Assembly: GCA_946478755.1 (NCBI GenBank)
Contig: CAMLDJ010000224.1
Coordinates: forward strand, 1 to 8,976
Length of the DNA stretch: 8,976 nucleotides
Reading direction: 5' to 3'
From: an uncultured Pedobacter sp.
GTDB lineage: Bacteria; Bacteroidota; Bacteroidia; Sphingobacteriales; Sphingobacteriaceae
Part shown: in pieces, positions 1 to 7,724 of the stretch
Layout: each line of letters starts with the position of its first letter
How positions within the stretch are numbered: position 1 is the first letter of the stretch
The notes under the pieces: generated by a model
What the model saw: only the letters and a program-made list of their open reading frames with translations
Databases searched by the model: none
What the model was told of the DNA's origin: nothing
Translations under genes and position numbers: made by a program

Positions 1-342
1 AGATCGTCTCCACGTATTTTATTTAGCTTCATTAGTGAGCCGAATGGCTTGTCTCAGTGGTTTGCAGATGATGTAATTTTTCGCGACCAGGTATATACCT
101 TCACCTGGGATGACGAAATACAAAGAGCCAAGCTGTTGAGCATAAAAGAAAACAGGCTGGTTAAATTTAAATGGATAGATGATGATCCTCATTGCTATTT
201 CGAAATGGAGATTGTTCAGGATGAATTAACGAACGATGTAGCACTTGCTATTACTGATTTTGCGACCGAAGAGACCCTGGCGGAGCGTACTTTAATATGG
301 GACAATCAGATCAACTATCTGCATAGTGTATTAGGCGCTTAA
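1..342 (+). CDS. START-like domain protein, 5' end cut off by the window
   Basis: The frame is open from base 1 to the TAA at 340-342 and gives 113 residues, beginning RSSPRILFSFISEPNGLSQW. The coding region therefore starts upstream of the window; the TTG at 49 is an internal Leu codon (the L of NGLSQW), not the start. The sequence matches the small START-like (SRPBCC/AHA1-related) proteins common in Bacteroidota, which are about 125-130 residues long, so only some 10-20 N-terminal residues should be missing. Visible family traits are the SSPRILF opening strand, the G-L-S-x-W-F-A-D-D-V helix end, the acidic W-I-D-D-D-P turn, and a C-terminal helix ending W-D-N-Q-I-N-Y-L-H-S-V-L-G. The fold forms a hydrophobic ligand pocket, but I know of no established ligand or role for this subgroup. 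It is probably cytoplasmic, as the visible part has no membrane segment. The permease gene follows 51 bp downstream on the same strand, so co-transcription is likely. Confidence 0.85.
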   Translation, partial: RSSPRILFSFISEPNGLSQWFADDVIFRDQVYTFTWDDEIQRAKLLSIKENRLVKFKWIDDDPHCYFEMEIVQDELTNDVALAITDFATEETLAERTLIWDNQINYLHSVLGA

Positions 343-393
343 TTTTTCATTCGCGTCGCCTGAATTTGTAAATTGAATTTGCCTACATTTGTA

Positions 394-1836
394 ATGTTGA
401 AAAAGATTCATTTACTACTTGTCAAAGCATTTATAAGGCCCTTCTTCGTCACTTTTTTTATAGTGATGTTTATTTTATTGATGCTTTTTTTGTTTAAGTA
501 TGTCGACGATTTAATCGGAAAGGGCTTCGAATGGTATGTCATACTTGAGCTGATGTACTATGCATCTGCCTCAAATGTTTCTATGGCACTCCCGCTTTCC
601 ATTCTGCTGTCGTCCATCATGACTTTCGGTACCCTGGGGGAAAATTATGAATTGGTAGCTATTAAATCTGCCGGTATTTCCTTGCAGAAGGCGATGATGC
701 CCCTGCTGGTCCTTATCATTTTCCTCGCCATCAGCTCCTTTATATTTTCCGACTACATGCTACCTAAAGCAAATCTCAAGTTTGGTTCGCTATTGTGGGA
801 CATCAGGAATAAAAAGCTGTCCTTTTTAATTAAAGAAGGTGTGTTTAATAACAGCATCCCCGGTTACTCTATCAGGGTCGATAGAAAGAACGATGATGGG
901 GCATTGCACAATGTGATGATCTATGACCACACCAGCAACAATGGGATTGCCAAAATCATTATTGCGAAAGATGGAATGATGTCTAAGGACGAAAATTACC
1001 TGGTGCTGAAACTTCATGACGGAGTCAGGTATGAGGAATCGAGCGGCAAAAGTTCTTCGTATAATCCAAGGCAGGAGTTGACCAGGATGCGTTTCAAAGA
1101 GACCGATCAGAAATTTGATATCACCAGCTTTAAAATGAACCGGACTGACGAAGAAGGTTTCAGAGGGAATACGCAGATGCTTAATTTGAAGGGGCTGGCT
1201 AAAAAGCAGGATTCCTTATCCAAGGAACTGGCAAGCATAAATAAGTCTGCCGCGTTAAATCTGAGCAGTTATTATAAACAAAATAATTATACAAAGGGAT
1301 ATACCAAACTGCTTGCGAAAGCGAAAAAGATAGAGGCGCCGGTTTTGAATACCATTCCCAAAGATCAGCAACTTGCTGTTCTTCAAACTGCATTAGATCA
1401 GGCCAATTCCATACAGCAAACTACCTCTGGCCGGATTGCCGATTATGCGGACAGGGTTAAAAATATCATCAAAGTTAAGATTGAGTACCAAAAGAAATTC
1501 ACACTTGCGGCCTCTTGTCTTTTGCTGTTCTTTATTGGTGCCCCCTTAGGTGCTATTATAAGAAAAGGAGGGCTGGGCCTGCCGGTGGTAGTGGCTATCG
1601 TATTCTTCCTGCTTTATCATATCATTGCCACCGTTGCAGAGAAATCAGCAACACAAGGCTCGCTGACGCCGTTTTTCGGCATGTGGCTGGCCATTATTAT
1701 TTTGTCGCCGCTGGGTGCATTCCTAACCTACAAGGCCACAGTTGATTCAGCGTTGTTTGATGTTAACTATTTCAAACAGTTAATTGCCAACTTTTTTAAC
1801 AGATTTAAAAAGAAGACGGTTGCAGAAAATCCTTAG
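394..1836 (+). CDS. LptF/LptG (YjgP/YjgQ) family permease
   Basis: This inner-membrane protein belongs to the family that, with the ATPase LptB, extracts lipopolysaccharide from the inner membrane and passes it to the periplasmic bridge. From ATG 394 it has 480 residues. Three N-terminal helices (about 14-36, 62-80, 103-121) are followed by a periplasmic beta-rich region (about 125-250), a charged, helix-prone stretch (about 253-353), and three C-terminal helices (about 371-391, 396-414, 425-446). Family signatures are L-G-E-N-Y-E-L-V-A-I-K-S-A-G-I-S at 81-96, the presumed cytoplasmic coupling region, and I-G-A-P-L-G-A-I-I-R-K-G-G-L-G at 381-395. E. coli LptF and LptG are about 360 residues, so this one is about 120 longer, mainly in the charged stretch. 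I prefer ATG 394 over the in-frame TTG at 373 because relatives begin with a short M-x-K-K-I-H segment just before the first helix. LptF and LptG cannot be told apart from this sequence alone, so no symbol is given. Confidence 0.92.
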   Translation: MLKKIHLLLVKAFIRPFFVTFFIVMFILLMLFLFKYVDDLIGKGFEWYVILELMYYASASNVSMALPLSILLSSIMTFGTLGENYELVAIKSAGISLQKAMMPLLVLIIFLAISSFIFSDYMLPKANLKFGSLLWDIRNKKLSFLIKEGVFNNSIPGYSIRVDRKNDDGALHNVMIYDHTSNNGIAKIIIAKDGMMSKDENYLVLKLHDGVRYEESSGKSSSYNPRQELTRMRFKETDQKFDITSFKMNRTDEEGFRGNTQMLNLKGLAKKQDSLSKELASINKSAALNLSSYYKQNNYTKGYTKLLAKAKKIEAPVLNTIPKDQQLAVLQTALDQANSIQQTTSGRIADYADRVKNIIKVKIEYQKKFTLAASCLLLFFIGAPLGAIIRKGGLGLPVVVAIVFFLLYHIIATVAEKSATQGSLTPFFGMWLAIIILSPLGAFLTYKATVDSALFDVNYFKQLIANFFNRFKKKTVAENP

Positions 1837-1911
1837 TTATTCCCTGTTTCGCCACGTCACATCCTTACTTATTTATGATATATTAAGATATGGAATTGTT
1901 TATGAAGGTTG

Positions 1912-1919
1912 TAACTTTG
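1912..1919 (+). promoter_or_regulatory. Putative -7 promoter element for ribBA
   Basis: TAACTTTG matches the Bacteroidota sigma factor -7 consensus TAnnTTTG exactly. It lies in the 148-bp gap before ribBA and would place the transcript start near 1926, giving a leader of about 60 nt. No TTG or TTTG sits at the expected 17-23 nt spacing upstream; the nearest TTG (1896-1898) is 13 nt away, so the -33 part is weak. The rest of the gap holds no FMN-riboswitch-like blocks and no obvious hairpin. Confidence 0.4.
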
Positions 1920-1984
1920 CAATGTAATTTTAATAGATCTTTAAATTGCTGATTTAGAAGTTTGAAGATTGATATACTTATAAA

Positions 1985-3196
1985 ATGGAAATTAAACTCG
2001 ATGCAATAGAAGATGCTATTGCGGATATAAAAGCAGGAAAAGTTATCATTGTTGTAGATGACGAGGATAGAGAGAATGAAGGCGATTTTTTGACCGCAGC
2101 TGAGAATGCTACTCCTGAAGTGATCAATTTTATGGCTACCTATGGTAGAGGGTTAATTTGTGCCCCTTTAACCGAACAGAGATGTGATGAGCTCGGCTTA
2201 GAACCAATGGTTGGAAAAAACACGGCTGCATATGAAACCAATTTTACGGTTTCCGTAGACTTACAGGGCTATGGTTGTACAACGGGTATTTCCGCGTCCG
2301 ACAGATCAAAAACTATTCTGGCTCTAATTGATCCTAACATTGATCCTGAAGAATTGGGTAGGCCTGGACATATATTTCCATTGAGATCTAAAGATGGCGG
2401 CGTGCTGAGACGTTCAGGTCATACAGAGGCAGCGGTAGACTTAGCCATTTTAGCTGGAATGCAGCCTGCCGGAGTTCTTGTTGAAATTTTGAAGGATGAT
2501 GGCGAAATGGCCCGTCTTCCCGATTTGATTAAGATCGCTGAAAGACATCAGCTTAAAATTATTTCCATAAAAGATCTTATTGCGTACAGATTAAGCCAGG
2601 AATCCCTCATCAAAGAAGAGGTGACCGTTAATTTGCCTACACAATGGGGCGATTTCAATATGACTGCCTATACACAGCTGGATAACAATGCTACCCATCT
2701 GGCGATCAGTAAAGGAACATGGTCTGCCGATGAGCCCGTTTTGGCTAGGGTTCACAGTTCATGTGTAACTGGTGATATATTTGGTTCATGCCGCTGTGAT
2801 TGCGGTCCGCAGCTGCACAAGGCTTTAGAGATGATAGATAAAGAGGGTAAGGGCGTTGTGGTGTATATGAACCAGGAAGGACGTGGAATCGGTCTGATTA
2901 ATAAACTGCGTTCTTATAATCTGCAAGACGCGGGTTTTGACACCGTTGAAGCAAATATAAAATTAGGCTTTAAAGGTGATGAACGCGATTACGGTGTCGG
3001 TGCTCAGATCTTAAGGGCCCAGGGTGTAACCAAAATGAGGTTGATGTCCAATAACCCTACTAAAAGGGCCGGATTAATTGGCTATGGTTTAGAGATCGTA
3101 GAAAATATTCCCATTGAAATAGAAAGTAATGTTCACAATGAGCAATACTTAAAAACAAAACGCGATAAGATGGGTCATCAGATCATGAAAGGCTAA
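1985..3196 (+). CDS. ribBA: Bifunctional 3,4-dihydroxy-2-butanone-4-phosphate synthase / GTP cyclohydrolase II
   Basis: This fused cytoplasmic enzyme of 403 residues catalyses both entry steps of riboflavin synthesis. The RibB half (about 1-200) makes 3,4-dihydroxy-2-butanone 4-phosphate from ribulose 5-phosphate. The RibA half (about 205-400) opens GTP to 2,5-diamino-6-ribosylamino-pyrimidinone phosphate. RibB shows the acidic metal loop [10 protein letters not shown] at 25-34, [10 protein letters not shown] at 143-152 and a Glu at 167. RibA shows the zinc cysteines C260, C271 and C273 in a S-S-C-V-T-G-D…R-C-D-C-G context, Q-E-G-R-G-I-G-L at 297-304, Y311, D-E-R-D at 332-335 (equivalent to E. 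coli Y105, D126, R128), and S-N-N-P-T-K at 355-360. Both halves look catalytically intact. The ATG at 1985 fits the usual M-x-I-x-L-D start. The gene has its own probable promoter and converges on tamB, with 4 bp between stop codons. Confidence 0.97.
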   Translation: MEIKLDAIEDAIADIKAGKVIIVVDDEDRENEGDFLTAAENATPEVINFMATYGRGLICAPLTEQRCDELGLEPMVGKNTAAYETNFTVSVDLQGYGCTTGISASDRSKTILALIDPNIDPEELGRPGHIFPLRSKDGGVLRRSGHTEAAVDLAILAGMQPAGVLVEILKDDGEMARLPDLIKIAERHQLKIISIKDLIAYRLSQESLIKEEVTVNLPTQWGDFNMTAYTQLDNNATHLAISKGTWSADEPVLARVHSSCVTGDIFGSCRCDCGPQLHKALEMIDKEGKGVVVYMNQEGRGIGLINKLRSYNLQDAGFDTVEANIKLGFKGDERDYGVGAQILRAQGVTKMRLMSNNPTKRAGLIGYGLEIVENIPIEIESNVHNEQYLKTKRDKMGHQIMKG

Positions 3197-3213
3197 GGAG
3201 TTATTTCCTTTTT
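3195..3213 (+). terminator. Weak possible terminator hairpin after ribBA
   Basis: AAGGAG at 3195-3200 can pair with TTCCTT at 3205-3210 (last pair G-U) around a four-base loop, followed by TTT and, after GGC, a run of seven T. The stem overlaps the ribBA stop codon and the end of the opposing tamB gene. Only two G-C pairs support it, and no A-run precedes it to serve the opposite strand, so confidence is low. Confidence 0.2.
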
Positions 3214-6200
3214 GGCTTTTTTTGATCATTGATCACGCCCTCTTTGTTAATAGGTACCTCGACTGCAGGAGAAGATTTGTTCTCTTCTGCAGCCTTTTTT
3301 TCGGCCTCCAGCTTCTTCTGCTCCTGTTCCCGGCGTATTTTTCCAGAAATTTTCCGAACAAACTCTCTGAAACTATCAAATTGCTGGGTGTAAATCAAGC
3401 CTAATGAGGTCACATTGGTGGTTTGATTAACACCAGTTCTAAAACTGTTTTGCAGAGTGGGTGGCTTGTTGGCCAGCTTACCTACCAATGTCCCATCTTT
3501 CCTGATCAGGGCCAGCACTTCAACCTCTCCGCCGACATTATTGTTGGAGAAGCCGATGGGAGAAAGATCACTTGTACTTCTTTTGTCTACAATACCTGCA
3601 TTTAAAACAACCCTGTCCTGGAAAAACCGAAATGATGCATTTGCTTCACTCAAGGAGCGGATATTAATGTCTACAAAGTCAAGGTTCAATGAAGAGAGCA
3701 CATTATTAAATTGATTAAACAATAGTTCTGTAGCAGTACTCGTTACGCCAGAAGTTAACTGCTTGCCCAAATCTTCCTGTCCCGTTCCCGGAGCAAAGCT
3801 GCGTCTGATGATTAAACTCAGAGCCTGGAGATTTCTGTTGTTATCGTCATTAAAATACGACTGCATTTCTTCTTTAATGCTTGGATTAGAAGGGAAAAAG
3901 ATATCCAGTTTGATATCTGGTTTTTGCAATAATCCGGTTAGTCCCATTTCCACCTCAGTAAGTACTCTTGCCTCTTGATTGCCGGTGACCTTTCTGTTGG
4001 CTGCAGAGTATAGGTCCGTGAGACTTGCTCTAAGTGAATATATGGCCTTTAAATTGATCTGGGCTGAAGATGGGTTGCCGGTCCACCTTATGGTGCCTCC
4101 TTGCCTTATACTGAATTTTTTGTTGATCACTTCCTGTGCAGTAAAATCGAAACTGCCCGATTCAATGATGTAATCGCCAGACATTTCAAAGTCGCCAAGG
4201 CTATTAATGTTAAGCGTTAGGTTTTTAGAATATCCTCTGCCACTCAGGTTTCCTAAAGAGGTGAAAATATTTGCGGTACTATTCGCATCAACATTGAGTT
4301 TCAGGCTCATGGTCAACCCATCAAAACTTGTTTGTTTCTTTACGTTGTTAGCCGTGTCCTTACTTACAAAAGTGATAAAATCTTTACTCGAAACGGTTTC
4401 AGAGCTGTTTAAAGGTAAGTTAAAAATCGTTCCTTTTTCAGTTTTGGCGTCAATGCCTATATACATTTTATTGGTAGGTCCTTTAAACCTGAATGTGCCC
4501 GTACCGTATGCCCTTCCGAAATATAGTGGATTGTCTTTTTCAGTCGTATTTAGCGCCATGAAGTTAGTCGCATTGATATTTACGTCAATGGTAGGATAGT
4601 TGATGTTATTTAAGTCCACCGTCCCCTTGGCTATCGCCTGATGCCCTTCAACGTCAAGGAGTTTAAGATTGTCAATGTCAATGACACTATTGTTTACCCT
4701 GACTTCATCAGATATTGTATACCTGGTCTTAAGATAATTGATGACCATAGAGGCGTCGTCCAAAGAAAGCGTTCCCTGGATGGCAGGTTTTTCAAAAGAA
4801 CCCTTTACCGTCAGATCAGCAGAAGCATGGCCTTTTAAATCCGATACCAGTTGTTCAACAAATGGCCCAAAAACAGCCAGTTCACTATCTTCCAGATTTA
4901 TGGCGAGGTCTATTTCTTTCTTTTCCAGATCCAGGTTTCCCGAGGCCCTCAAGGTCTCCTTGTCCGCCGAAATGATATTGGTGAATATGTTCGCTACATT
5001 TCCGGATCTGTTATAAGACGAGGTATCCGTTAAACTTCCGATATAGGTATCATTAAAGACCAGGGAATCTATTTTTATATGGTCATGAATTTCGGGGGAT
5101 TTAAGAATGTTGGCTAAGGTTGTTTGGCCATTCACATTGCCGCTCATTTTAAGTCCTAGTGTTTTTACAAAAGGATTCAAGGTGGTCAGGCTAAAATCTT
5201 TAAAGCCCAGCAAAAGTCGATCTTTAGGGTCATTTGAAAGCACGCCATCAAGGGTCAGGAATTGCTTCCCATTATTGAGATCAAAGTTATTGATCTCCGT
5301 TTTTCCCTCGTTGAAATTGATTCTCACTTTTTCCTGAATTTTCCAATCTTCGTTATTCACTTTCAAAATAGAAGGCAGGATACTTACTCTGGCAGTGGTA
5401 TCATTTGCAAATTCAACAAGACCATTCAAATCCAGCTGATTCATATCATCCTCGTTAGAAAGTTTAACGTTTAGAGATAAACTATCGTTACGTAGAATGT
5501 TAGAGATGTTTACATTTTTGATATACAGGCTGTCATTCAGATCGACCCTGTCAGAAGTAATAATGGCCTGCAGCTGGTTGGTGCTGGTGTTTTCGTCAAT
5601 GATGATGTTGTTTACAACAATGCCTTTGTACTTCAATTTTTTAATGAAGCCATTCAGTGTGGCCGTATTATTCGGAGAGTCGAAATTACCGACAATTGTT
5701 GCCTGATCTTCCAGCTCTAAGCCGGGTACAAGCAGTTGGGCTATCGGTTCAAACCTTTTGATGTTTAAATTGAACTGAAAGATCTGATCGCTGTATTTTA
5801 CAATGTTTGTCTTGAGAGATGGAATATATTTTTTTGCTAAAGCTTTATAGTAAGAAGGTATCGTGTTCAGATCGTACTGACCGGTAATACTTGCATCCAG
5901 TATATCAGATTTTACCGTTAAACTCCTGTCCCGGCCCGTTCCGCTTGCCATCAGATCAACTGAATCAATATTGTATATCCCTTTCACATTATCCAGCCTT
6001 ATTTGTTGTAAACTCAGATTACCCTGGATATTATTTAAGTTGTTTCCCGAAAAGTTAGTGCTGAATACCGCATCGATTTTCAAGGAATCCTTATACAAGT
6101 TGAGGGTCTTGAGTTTAGCATTTTTTATGGTCGCTTTAAAATTAAATAGAGGCAATTTAGGATTAAGGTTTACCCCTCCATCAAATACAAGCTGAACATT

Positions 6201-7697
6201 TTTGTCGTTAATTTTTAAACTGCCATCAAAAAACTTTTTTTCAAAGGTTCCGTCAATTTTAACATTTCGGTATCGATAATTGTTAAAGTCGATATAATCA
6301 ATATCTCCATTAAGTTGTTCCGTTAAATTATTTATTTCTGTTCCTTTGCCTTTAATATATAATGAAGCTGATAGGCGTTCCAACGTCTTTTCGTTGATCA
6401 GTGTTCCCACGTTGAAATCATAGGTTTTAATATTACCGCTATAAGACGGAACGCCCTTTTTATCGATCTTCATATTCACGTCCGACACCACTCTGCCTAA
6501 CTTGGTTTTAAACTCTCCGAAAGCAATAAAGTCATTTTTAAATCCGGTAAAAGAACCATTGAAATTGATGTTGCCAAACTTATCGATGATTTTAGGAATC
6601 ATTTTTACTTTTTTACCGGTCACATCGGTTAGAATTTCGTCAAGGTCAGTCTTGTTTGTCCCAGCCATTTCAATCTTCAGGTCCATAAAAGTCTCATTGA
6701 TATATGGCAAGCCCTTTAGGATAAAATCTCCTTTGATATAAGTTGCTTTTCCTGCTTTTACGGACAATTTTTTCGCCCTCAGGTTATTGACCAATCCTGT
6801 AATCTGACCATCCACATTCAGATCTAGCTTTATTTTATCAAGGTCTGAAGTGAAATACTTCACGTCATAGGAAGAGATATGACTATTCACAAAGTTGGCC
6901 TTCATTCTTACTTTGTTGATATAATCCTTGAAATCACCAAACTTCTTGAAGCGCATTTGAAAATAATCAGACAGCCGGCTGTTGTTAGTAACCAGCATCA
7001 GCTTTTTAAAAGTTATATTATTCGAATCGATTGTCGTAAAAGCCGTCAGGTTTTTTAAGTAGAATCCGCTTTTTTCCCTAAATGTCAGATCCTTTATATT
7101 CGTTTGCAGGATATGGTCCCTGGCATTTAACTTTTCAAAAATTCCGTTTAAATTGCTTAAAGCCAGATCATCAAAGTTTATCCCATGCATCTGGGTATCC
7201 ACTCTAAGATTCTTGTATTTAAAATTCACGTTGTTAAGAATAATCCTGTCGAACGAGATCTCGTATGGTTTCTTTTTCTTTTTAACAACAGGAGCGGCAC
7301 CAGAATTGAAATAGTTTATGATAAAATCCAGATTGGTAGATCTGTCTTTATACGATTTCAGGTAAAAAGACCCGTTGTTAATTTGAACGGTATTAATGGC
7401 TATCAGCCGTTGTTTCAATGAAAACTGATCAATATCTACCAGAAACTTAGGGGTTTTTAATAAAGTATCCTTTTGCTGATCAAGCACCAAGAGATCTTCA
7501 ATCACAATAAATTTAAAAGGCTTGATATAGATGCCGCTTAAGGACACGGTTGTATTCAGCTCTCCGGACAGGTACGAGGCGGCTTTTTTTGCAACATAAG
7601 TCTGCACTGGCCTGAATTGAAGCGCAAAAATAATGATCGCAACTAGTAATATTACTGATGCGACAAGCCAAAGAAGTATTTTTAATAGTTTTTTAAT
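3201..7697 (-). CDS. tamB: TamB-family envelope protein (DUF490), start codon non-standard
   Basis: This is a giant AsmA-like/TamB-type protein. The family is thought to span the periplasm as a long beta groove, anchored in the inner membrane, and to move phospholipid or assist outer-membrane protein assembly. With the ATT start at 7697-7695 it has 1498 residues; from the nearest conventional start (GTG at 7607) it has 1468. The open frame upstream of that GTG encodes a basic cap and helix (K-K-L-L-K-I-L-L-W-L-V-A-S-V-I-L-L) that looks like the normal TamB anchor, so I chose the longer form. The middle is about 1000 residues of repetitive short beta strands with many D-L-N-x-D and L-x-G-x-L turns. 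The C-terminal DUF490 region (about 1040-1415 counted from the GTG) carries the typical S-L-G-D-F-E-M-S-G-D-Y-I-I-E-S-G-S-F block near 1136. A Lys/Glu/Gln-rich tail of about 50 residues ends the protein. No TamA/BamA-like partner is encoded in this window. Confidence 0.9.
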   Translation of the reverse strand: MKKLLKILLWLVASVILLVAIIIFALQFRPVQTYVAKKAASYLSGELNTTVSLSGIYIKPFKFIVIEDLLVLDQQKDTLLKTPKFLVDIDQFSLKQRLIAINTVQINNGSFYLKSYKDRSTNLDFIINYFNSGAAPVVKKKKKPYEISFDRIILNNVNFKYKNLRVDTQMHGINFDDLALSNLNGIFEKLNARDHILQTNIKDLTFREKSGFYLKNLTAFTTIDSNNITFKKLMLVTNNSRLSDYFQMRFKKFGDFKDYINKVRMKANFVNSHISSYDVKYFTSDLDKIKLDLNVDGQITGLVNNLRAKKLSVKAGKATYIKGDFILKGLPYINETFMDLKIEMAGTNKTDLDEILTDVTGKKVKMIPKIIDKFGNINFNGSFTGFKNDFIAFGEFKTKLGRVVSDVNMKIDKKGVPSYSGNIKTYDFNVGTLINEKTLERLSASLYIKGKGTEINNLTEQLNGDIDYIDFNNYRYRNVKIDGTFEKKFFDGSLKINDKNVQLVFDGGVNLNPKLPLFNFKATIKNAKLKTLNLYKDSLKIDAVFSTNFSGNNLNNIQGNLSLQQIRLDNVKGIYNIDSVDLMASGTGRDRSLTVKSDILDASITGQYDLNTIPSYYKALAKKYIPSLKTNIVKYSDQIFQFNLNIKRFEPIAQLLVPGLELEDQATIVGNFDSPNNTATLNGFIKKLKYKGIVVNNIIIDENTSTNQLQAIITSDRVDLNDSLYIKNVNISNILRNDSLSLNVKLSNEDDMNQLDLNGLVEFANDTTARVSILPSILKVNNEDWKIQEKVRINFNEGKTEINNFDLNNGKQFLTLDGVLSNDPKDRLLLGFKDFSLTTLNPFVKTLGLKMSGNVNGQTTLANILKSPEIHDHIKIDSLVFNDTYIGSLTDTSSYNRSGNVANIFTNIISADKETLRASGNLDLEKKEIDLAINLEDSELAVFGPFVEQLVSDLKGHASADLTVKGSFEKPAIQGTLSLDDASMVINYLKTRYTISDEVRVNNSVIDIDNLKLLDVEGHQAIAKGTVDLNNINYPTIDVNINATNFMALNTTEKDNPLYFGRAYGTGTFRFKGPTNKMYIGIDAKTEKGTIFNLPLNSSETVSSKDFITFVSKDTANNVKKQTSFDGLTMSLKLNVDANSTANIFTSLGNLSGRGYSKNLTLNINSLGDFEMSGDYIIESGSFDFTAQEVINKKFSIRQGGTIRWTGNPSSAQINLKAIYSLRASLTDLYSAANRKVTGNQEARVLTEVEMGLTGLLQKPDIKLDIFFPSNPSIKEEMQSYFNDDNNRNLQALSLIIRRSFAPGTGQEDLGKQLTSGVTSTATELLFNQFNNVLSSLNLDFVDINIRSLSEANASFRFFQDRVVLNAGIVDKRSTSDLSPIGFSNNNVGGEVEVLALIRKDGTLVGKLANKPPTLQNSFRTGVNQTTNVTSLGLIYTQQFDSFREFVRKISGKIRREQEQKKLEAEKKAAEENKSSPAVEVPINKEGVINDQKKPKRK

Positions 7698-7700
7698 AGT
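7679..7700. repeat. 11-bp perfect tandem duplication at the tamB 5' end
   Basis: The unit TTTTTAATAGT (+ strand) occurs twice in a row, at 7679-7689 and 7690-7700, and a partial third copy (TTTT) begins at 7701. It covers the codons just after the inferred tamB start and abuts the tsaD -7 element. Eleven is not a multiple of three, so gain or loss of one copy would shift the tamB frame relative to anything upstream. Confidence 0.7.
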
Positions 7701-7704
7701 TTTG
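7697..7704 (+). promoter_or_regulatory. Putative -7 promoter element for tsaD
   Basis: TAGTTTTG matches TAnnTTTG exactly. A transcript start would fall near 7711, about 14 nt before the tsaD GTG at 7725, so the leader would be very short. The element lies on top of the inferred first codons of tamB on the other strand. No TTG or TTTG is present at the usual -33 distance; that stretch is the T/A-rich duplication. Confidence 0.4.
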
Positions 7705-7724
7705 TAGCTTAATTATAAATATCC

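Noticed and set aside
384..391. TACATTTG, a perfect TAnnTTTG match just before the permease ATG
   Set aside because: Transcription would start at or after the start codon, and the nearest TTTG (365-368) is only 15 nt upstream; read-through from the START-like gene is simpler. The region is just rich in TTTG.
373..393. Upstream TTG start for the permease gene
   Set aside because: It would add seven residues (starting N-L-P-T-F-V) not expected in this family; the ATG at 394 puts the start just before the first helix.
826..1745. Short frames inside the permease gene on both strands
   Set aside because: They overlap a well-supported membrane protein gene and show no independent start context or domain.
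1837..1984. FMN (RFN) riboswitch ahead of ribBA
   Set aside because: The conserved G-rich blocks of the RFN element are not present and no multi-helix folding pattern is visible.
3223..3235. TGATCA-T-TGATCA as an operator or attachment site
   Set aside because: It lies in tamB codons near the 3' end, each half is a common palindrome, and no promoter or mobile gene is nearby.
3222..7421. Many + strand open frames of 60-130 codons opposite tamB
   Set aside because: They are antisense shadows of one continuous 4.4-kb coding frame with clear TamB features; their translations are low-complexity and unlike any family I know.
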